9,157 nucleotides of DNA from Desulfuromonadaceae bacterium (GTDB lineage Bacteria; Desulfobacterota; Desulfuromonadia; Desulfuromonadales; SZUA-540): positions 1 through 9,157 of the forward strand of contig QKGY01000436.1 of the NCBI GenBank assembly GCA_003250235.1. Direction: 5' to 3'. Position numbers and translations under genes: made by a program. Positions within the stretch are counted from its first letter, which is position 1; every line of letters starts with the position of its first letter. Shown here piece after piece: positions 6,557 to 9,157 of this stretch. The notes beneath the pieces were generated by a model, which did not search any database, was not told the DNA's origin, and saw nothing but the letters and a program-made list of their open reading frames with translations.

Positions 6557-7429
6557 ATGGGAGTTTTGGATATGCAGCGCAGGAAGTTTGGCGAAATCCT
6601 GGTCGAGGCCGGAGTTCTGACTCAGGCCAATCTGGATAAGGCACTGGATCTGCAGATGCGGCAGGGGGGGCGGCTCGGTGAAGTGCTTGAGGCCATGGAA
6701 CTGATCAGCGAAAAGGACATTACTCTGGTTCTGGCCCACCAGTACGGCATGCAGGCTGTTTCGAAACTCGCCGAACGGATGATTCCGGATGCCGTTCTGA
6801 ATACCGTGAATGGGGAAACGGCTTTGGAGAAGATGATTTTCCCCTTGCGGCGTACGGAAAAATCCCTGTATCTGGCGATGGTCAATCCCCTGGATAAGGC
6901 AGACATCGAGCGGTTTGGGGAAGGCCTCGGTTTGCATATCGTGCCTTTTCTGACGACCCCGGAAGAGATTCACAGTGCCGTTCGCAAGCATTACCATGGA
7001 GAAAGCGCATCGACCCTCAACAAGCAATGGCGAGTCCTCGTTGTGAGTTCCGGCAATGAAGTCAGCACCGATATCCGGCAGGCCCTGCATGCCGAAGGAT
7101 TTCAGGTTTTTGACGAAGGCGGCCTGCTGGATGGCCTCCGGGCAGTTCTTCGCCATGAACCTCATCTGGCCCTTGTCGATATCTCGATGACCAGAACGAA
7201 TGAGTTCGACATGTTTCAGATTCTTCAGTCCAACGACGTGACCCGGAATATTCCGGTTATGGCGCTCACCGGCAATCCGTCCATTGAGGAAGAGGTGCGT
7301 CTTTTGAATGAAGGCTATTGGGACTATCTCGGAGTGCCTCTTCCGCATGAGCGACTTGTTGCCCGGGTGAAAAGAGCTCTTCATTTTAGTTATGGAAGGG
7401 TCGGGGATAGGCCGTTCGCTGTGGTCTGA
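6557..7429 (+). CDS. MshEN-type (c-di-GMP-binding-like) domain fused to a degenerate receiver domain
   Basis: A 290-residue cytoplasmic signalling protein. The N-terminal domain (about 10-147) is of the type found at the front of GspE/PilB/MshE ATPases. It holds two 24-residue motifs at 10-33 (KFG, G19, L26, L30, Q33) and 39-62 (RLG, L44, I55, L59, Q62) separated by five residues, the layout reported for c-di-GMP binding by MshE. Gly at motif position 10 is replaced by Glu48 in the second copy. Residues 158-277 resemble a CheY receiver, but the acidic pair is Ser164-Ser165 and the conserved Lys is Val260; Asp208 and Thr238 remain. Phosphorylation is therefore doubtful. No ATPase domain follows. 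The start at 6557 has GGAGAG at eight bases; an ATG at 6572 with GGGAG at eight bases is equally good. It is monocistronic. A role as adaptor in motility, pilus or biofilm signalling is inference. Confidence 0.85.
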   Translation: MGVLDMQRRKFGEILVEAGVLTQANLDKALDLQMRQGGRLGEVLEAMELISEKDITLVLAHQYGMQAVSKLAERMIPDAVLNTVNGETALEKMIFPLRRTEKSLYLAMVNPLDKADIERFGEGLGLHIVPFLTTPEEIHSAVRKHYHGESASTLNKQWRVLVVSSGNEVSTDIRQALHAEGFQVFDEGGLLDGLRAVLRHEPHLALVDISMTRTNEFDMFQILQSNDVTRNIPVMALTGNPSIEEEVRLLNEGYWDYLGVPLPHERLVARVKRALHFSYGRVGDRPFAVV

Positions 7430-7446
7430 ACCCTGTCAGGTGGTGA

Positions 7447-7489
7447 AAACACGAGAGCCCCCTCCATCCAGGAGGGGGCTCTCGTGTTT
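7447..7489. terminator. Strong hairpin terminator after the MshEN-receiver gene
   Basis: A perfect 19-bp stem (7447-7465 with 7471-7489, core GAGAGCCCCCTCC/GGAGGGGGCTCTC) and a five-base loop. It starts 18 bp after the TGA. The trailing T-run is short (GTTTA) rightward and four T leftward, but the very stable stem should end or stall transcripts in both directions. Confidence 0.82.
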
Positions 7490-7509
7490 ATGGGACGAAG
7501 TCGATGTGA

Positions 7510-7930
7510 TCACGGCCCGCTTTTTCCAATCCGCTGACCGGGAATCCTTTCGCTGATGGTGGCTTCGGCTCCGCTCAGAGCCGGAACCTCCTTCAGTTTC
7601 GGTATCCCGTCTTTGAGGGATGGACGGCGTCCGGCGTTAGACCGCATCACACCGACTTCGAATTCATGTTGAAGGATGCTCCGGGATGTCGATCGTGTCC
7701 TGAATTCCTGCGTCAGCCTCAGAAACCTTTCCCTGAAAGTGGCTTCAGGCGTCCCGCTCGAAGGCGGGCTGGCTCACCACCGCTTTACCCGGGAAAAAAT
7801 ACACCTGGCGTTGAGGATAAATCAAAGCCCAATATCGGACACCCCAGAGCTTCAAAGATCGGTTCAATTCTGAATATATTCTAACACAAACTCGTAGAAG
7901 GGAAAGTGACTTTTTTATACAAAAAATCAT
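7510..7930 (-). other. Non-coding or decayed interval; possible gene relic
   Basis: I see no convincing gene between 7490 and 7941. Two leftward open frames abut here: 7745-7930 (61 codons from an ATG, ending QPAFERDA) and 7510-7773 (87 codons, no good start, containing PEATFRERFLRLTQEF). A single-base slip near 7750-7773 would join them into one product of about 140 residues, which is why a frameshifted relic is possible. Against this, neither frame has a ribosome site, neither matches a family I know, and the joined sequence is rich in Arg and Ser. Small hairpins occur at 7565-7586 and 7753-7767. A structured RNA or intergenic repeat is the main alternative. Confidence 0.25.
7542..7746. repeat. 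Imperfect 25-bp direct repeat, copies at 7542-7566 and 7722-7746
   Basis: The two copies match at 21 of 25 bases, sharing CCTTTC and GTGGCTTC at the same positions, and are spaced exactly 180 bp (60 codons). Each is followed by a CCGCTC-containing small hairpin. The spacing keeps reading frame, so EATxxxER occurs twice in the leftward 7510-7773 frame. No third copy is visible. Confidence 0.5.
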
Positions 7931-7941
7931 GAATTTTTTTG

Positions 7942-8325
7942 CTAGATTGTTCCGCGCCCAGGCCCCGCTTTCTCGTTTTCATTTTTTTCCATAATGGTTT
8001 TGCAACGGATACAGTAGCGGGCTGTGGGGCGTATTTGCAGGCGTTGAATATCTATTTCTTCACCGCATTGTACGCAGATCCCGTATGCCCCTTGTCTAAG
8101 CCGTTCCAGAGCATCATCAATCCGCAGGATCTCCTCTCGTTTGCTGTCACCCAGGAGGTGGAGAAAATCTTTAAGCTCGTCTGTCAGGCTCATGTCCCCG
8201 ATATCCGCTACGCCCTCGTCCATGAGTCGGGCTGCCTCTTCGTTCTTGTGCCTGAGTTCAAGCAACAGGTTCTCGCGTGTCTGGTACAGTCGCGTTCGGA
8301 TCTCATCCAGGTGTTTTTGTCGCAT
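7942..8325 (-). CDS. DksA/TraR-family zinc-finger protein
   Basis: RNA polymerase secondary-channel regulator of 127 residues, close to the size of short DksA proteins. The N-terminal two-thirds (about 3-78) is helical and charged and would form the coiled coil. The tip region has D41 and D44 in DIGDMS, matching the two aspartates of the DxxDxA tip motif that act at the polymerase active site, but with Ser46 in place of the alanine. A zinc finger C-x2-C-x17-C-x2-C uses C84, C87, C105 and C108. The ATG at 8325-8323 has GGGAGG five bases upstream; the longer frame starts at a TTG inside the -35 box. It probably adjusts transcription with ppGpp during starvation, but genomes of this type often carry several paralogues, so I give no symbol. 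It is monocistronic, with the preceding gene terminated at 8423-8462. Confidence 0.92.
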   Translation of the reverse strand: MRQKHLDEIRTRLYQTRENLLLELRHKNEEAARLMDEGVADIGDMSLTDELKDFLHLLGDSKREEILRIDDALERLRQGAYGICVQCGEEIDIQRLQIRPTARYCIRCKTIMEKNENEKAGPGRGTI

Positions 8326-8360
8326 GACGTCCTCCCGGAAAGATGGCAATGCCTGATTCA

Positions 8361-8388
8361 AGGGTAATCCTTTGATGTACGATGTCAA
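8361..8388 (-). promoter_or_regulatory. Possible promoter of the DksA/TraR gene
   Basis: Minus-strand TTGACA (8388-8383) is a perfect -35 box, but the best -10 at 16 bp is TACCCT (8366-8361), only three of six. This strong-35, weak-10 pattern fits an activator-dependent or tightly regulated promoter. It lies 35 bp before the ATG, between the hairpin at 8423-8462 and the gene. Confidence 0.4.
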
Positions 8389-8422
8389 TGGGGGAGGGGA
8401 AAGAGGGTGGCGCTAAAGTCAT

Positions 8423-8462
8423 ACAACAGAAAAAGGCCCTTTTCAGGGCCTTTTTCTGTTGT
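8423..8462 (-). terminator. Rho-independent terminator after the rubredoxin-like gene
   Basis: A perfect 18-bp stem (8423-8440 with 8445-8462) with a four-base loop, core AGGCCCT/AGGGCCT flanked by five A and five T. It begins 69 bp after the rubredoxin-like stop and precedes the DksA promoter, so the two genes are separate transcripts. Confidence 0.85.
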
Positions 8463-8531
8463 GCGAGCGAAGGGGAGGAAGAGCGGTCACCCCGGGGGGA
8501 GGAAGATCGGGGCAACCGCGGGGAGAGACGG

Positions 8532-8636
8532 TTATTTTTTCACAAAGTTGGTTTGTTCATTACACGTCGGACATTTTTTGGGCTTGCAGCGTCCTTCTTT
8601 TTCATAGCCGCACTTTTCGCAGCTCCACTGGGCCAT
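8532..8636 (-). CDS. 34-residue RCKP-type rubredoxin-like protein
   Basis: A tiny cytoplasmic metal-binding protein. Two CxxC knuckles (C6/C9 in CEKCGYEKEG and C22/C25 in CPTC) are arranged as in rubredoxin and rubrerythrin zinc ribbons, with RCKPKKC at 16-22, the signature of RCKP-type rubredoxin-like proteins. A fifth cysteine is C17. It could bind iron as an electron carrier or zinc as a structural or adaptor module; the sequence does not decide. Start: of two nearby ATGs, the one at 8636-8634 is preferred because AAGGAG lies seven bases upstream, while the ATG at 8642 is only one base from that site. It is the sole gene of its transcript, with a near-consensus promoter, an inverted repeat at the expected start point and a strong terminator. 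Confidence 0.85.
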   Translation of the reverse strand: MAQWSCEKCGYEKEGRCKPKKCPTCNEQTNFVKK

Positions 8637-8666
8637 GGGCATTCTCCTTGAGGTGAAAAAAATATT

Positions 8667-8677
8667 ACCAATTTGGT
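8667..8677. promoter_or_regulatory. Inverted repeat at the transcription start, candidate operator
   Basis: ACCAA-T-TTGGT is a perfect dyad of five-base arms around one base. It begins five bases downstream of the -10 box of the rubredoxin-like gene and so should cover +1, the usual place for a repressor to block initiation. The regulator is unknown, and the same word is not seen elsewhere in the window. Confidence 0.4.
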
Positions 8678-8681
8678 CATA

Positions 8682-8709
8682 ATTATAGGGGGCTGGATGG
8701 GATTGTCAA
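8682..8709 (-). promoter_or_regulatory. Near-consensus sigma70 promoter of the rubredoxin-like gene
   Basis: Minus-strand TTGACA (8709-8704) and TATAAT (8687-8682) both match consensus at every base, with a 16-bp spacer, one short of optimal. It is the strongest promoter in the window and predicts a leader of about 40 bases before the ATG at 8636. Confidence 0.82.
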
Positions 8710-8742
8710 GGTCTTTTTAAAGATTCCCCTGGGAGAGAAGCC

Positions 8743-8771
8743 TTGACTTGCAATCGCAGAGACTGTATCGT
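8743..8771 (+). promoter_or_regulatory. Probable sigma70 promoter of the EamA transporter gene
   Basis: TTGACT (8743-8748, five of six) and TATCGT (8766-8771, four of six) are spaced by 17 bp, 49 bp before the ATG. It diverges from the rubredoxin-like promoter; the two -35 boxes are 33 bp apart. Confidence 0.5.
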
Positions 8772-8820
8772 CCGCGCCAATTGATGAAGGCATACCATTA
8801 CGATGCGGGAGCTTTGGGGC

Positions 8821-9157
8821 ATGAAGAGAACCCCTGCGATAAAATCCGATATCCTATTGCTGCTGACCGCCGCCATCTGGGGGTTTGCTTTTGTCGCGCA
8901 ACGGCTCGGCATGGATCATGTCGGCCCGTTTACTTTCAACGGAGTCCGCTTTGCTCTGGGGAGTCTGTCGCTGGTTCCTCTCTGGGTGCTGGGCCGACGG
9001 CGACAGAACCGGGCACCGTCGCCTCTACCGCCAGTTTCAGCAAAATCCCTTCTTCTGGGGGGATGTCTGGCGGGGTTTGCCCTGTTTACCGGCGCTTCCC
9101 TTCAGCAGGTGGGGCTGGTTTATACCACCGCCGGGAAGGCCGGGTTCATTACCGGGC
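8821..9157 (+). CDS. EamA/DMT-superfamily transporter (N-terminal part, runs off window)
   Basis: Inner-membrane drug/metabolite transporter, usually an exporter of amino acids, nucleosides or other small metabolites. The 112 visible residues cover roughly the first three of the usual ten helices: about 10-28 (LLLLTAAIWGFAFVAQRLG), 38-58 and 76-95. A basic, proline-rich loop lies at 59-72, between the second and third. Family marks are the tryptophan-glycine-phenylalanine motif in helix 1, FNGVRF at 39-44, and LQQVGLVYTTAGKAGFITG at 94-112, typical of the EamA repeat. The ATG at 8821 has GGGAG nine bases upstream; an in-frame ATG at 8803 would add six residues but has a poorer site. The substrate cannot be deduced. 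Confidence 0.9.
   Translation, partial: MKRTPAIKSDILLLLTAAIWGFAFVAQRLGMDHVGPFTFNGVRFALGSLSLVPLWVLGRRRQNRAPSPLPPVSAKSLLLGGCLAGFALFTGASLQQVGLVYTTAGKAGFITG

Noticed and set aside
4974..6620. A 548-codon rightward open frame across the malic enzyme gene.
   Set aside because: It is an antisense shadow with unnatural composition; the leftward frame encodes the full ACT-malic enzyme.
7510..7647. A 45-codon leftward ORF beginning with ATG and rich in basic residues.
   Set aside because: It has no ribosome binding site and no recognisable family, and lies inside a larger frame already described as a possible relic.
7913..7940. A-run, TCATGA, T-run downstream of the DksA gene as its terminator.
   Set aside because: The hairpin would be almost entirely A-T with no GC stem; it is not a credible intrinsic terminator.
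8390..8410. Polypurine G-rich run upstream of the DksA promoter as a G-quadruplex.
   Set aside because: Only three runs of three or more G are present, so a stable three-tetrad structure is not supported.

Overview
The window (about 55-60% GC by eye) looks like chromosomal core sequence from an anaerobic or sediment bacterium of the Desulfuromonadia type (Geobacter/Pelobacter/Desulfuromonas relatives). This is inferred from gene content: an Rrf2 regulator joined to cysteine synthase, an ACT-domain malic enzyme, a c-di-GMP-type MshEN domain fused to a receiver domain, a DksA/TraR zinc-finger protein and a 34-residue rubredoxin-like protein. No phage, insertion sequence, CRISPR array, tRNA or rRNA is visible.

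Left part (1-4256), all leftward. In order of transcription: an Rrf2 regulator and cysK form one transcript from a strong sigma70-like promoter and end at a 12-bp hairpin. A larE-type sulfur transferase, a four-helix membrane protein and a secreted staphylococcal-nuclease-like protein then form a second tight cluster, with a 4-bp stop/start overlap between the last two. A MscS-family mechanosensitive channel, cut by the window edge, follows from its own probable promoter. Two of these units concern sulfur: cysteine synthesis, and sulfur donation to a cofactor.

Middle part (4396-7429). A short flavin-reductase-like protein runs rightward, divergent from the Rrf2 gene and convergent with a malic enzyme. 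One long bidirectional hairpin separates the two convergent genes. The malic enzyme promoter carries a perfect 20-bp palindrome over its -35 box. Divergent from it is a 290-residue protein joining a tandem-motif MshEN domain to a receiver domain that has lost most of its phosphorylation pocket, closed by a 19-bp perfect hairpin.

Right part (7490-9157). About 450 bp has no convincing gene but holds a 21/25 direct repeat spaced exactly 180 bp and two abutting open frames that could be a decayed gene. A DksA/TraR protein and the tiny rubredoxin-like protein follow, both leftward and separated by an 18-bp perfect hairpin. The tiny protein has a near-consensus promoter with an inverted repeat over the expected transcription start. 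A drug/metabolite (EamA) transporter starts divergently and runs off the right edge.

Most genes are recognisable families. The more unusual items are the MshEN-pseudoreceiver fusion, the palindromic operator candidates, the well-regulated 34-residue protein and the unexplained 7494-7941 interval. I see no clear multi-gene novel system.
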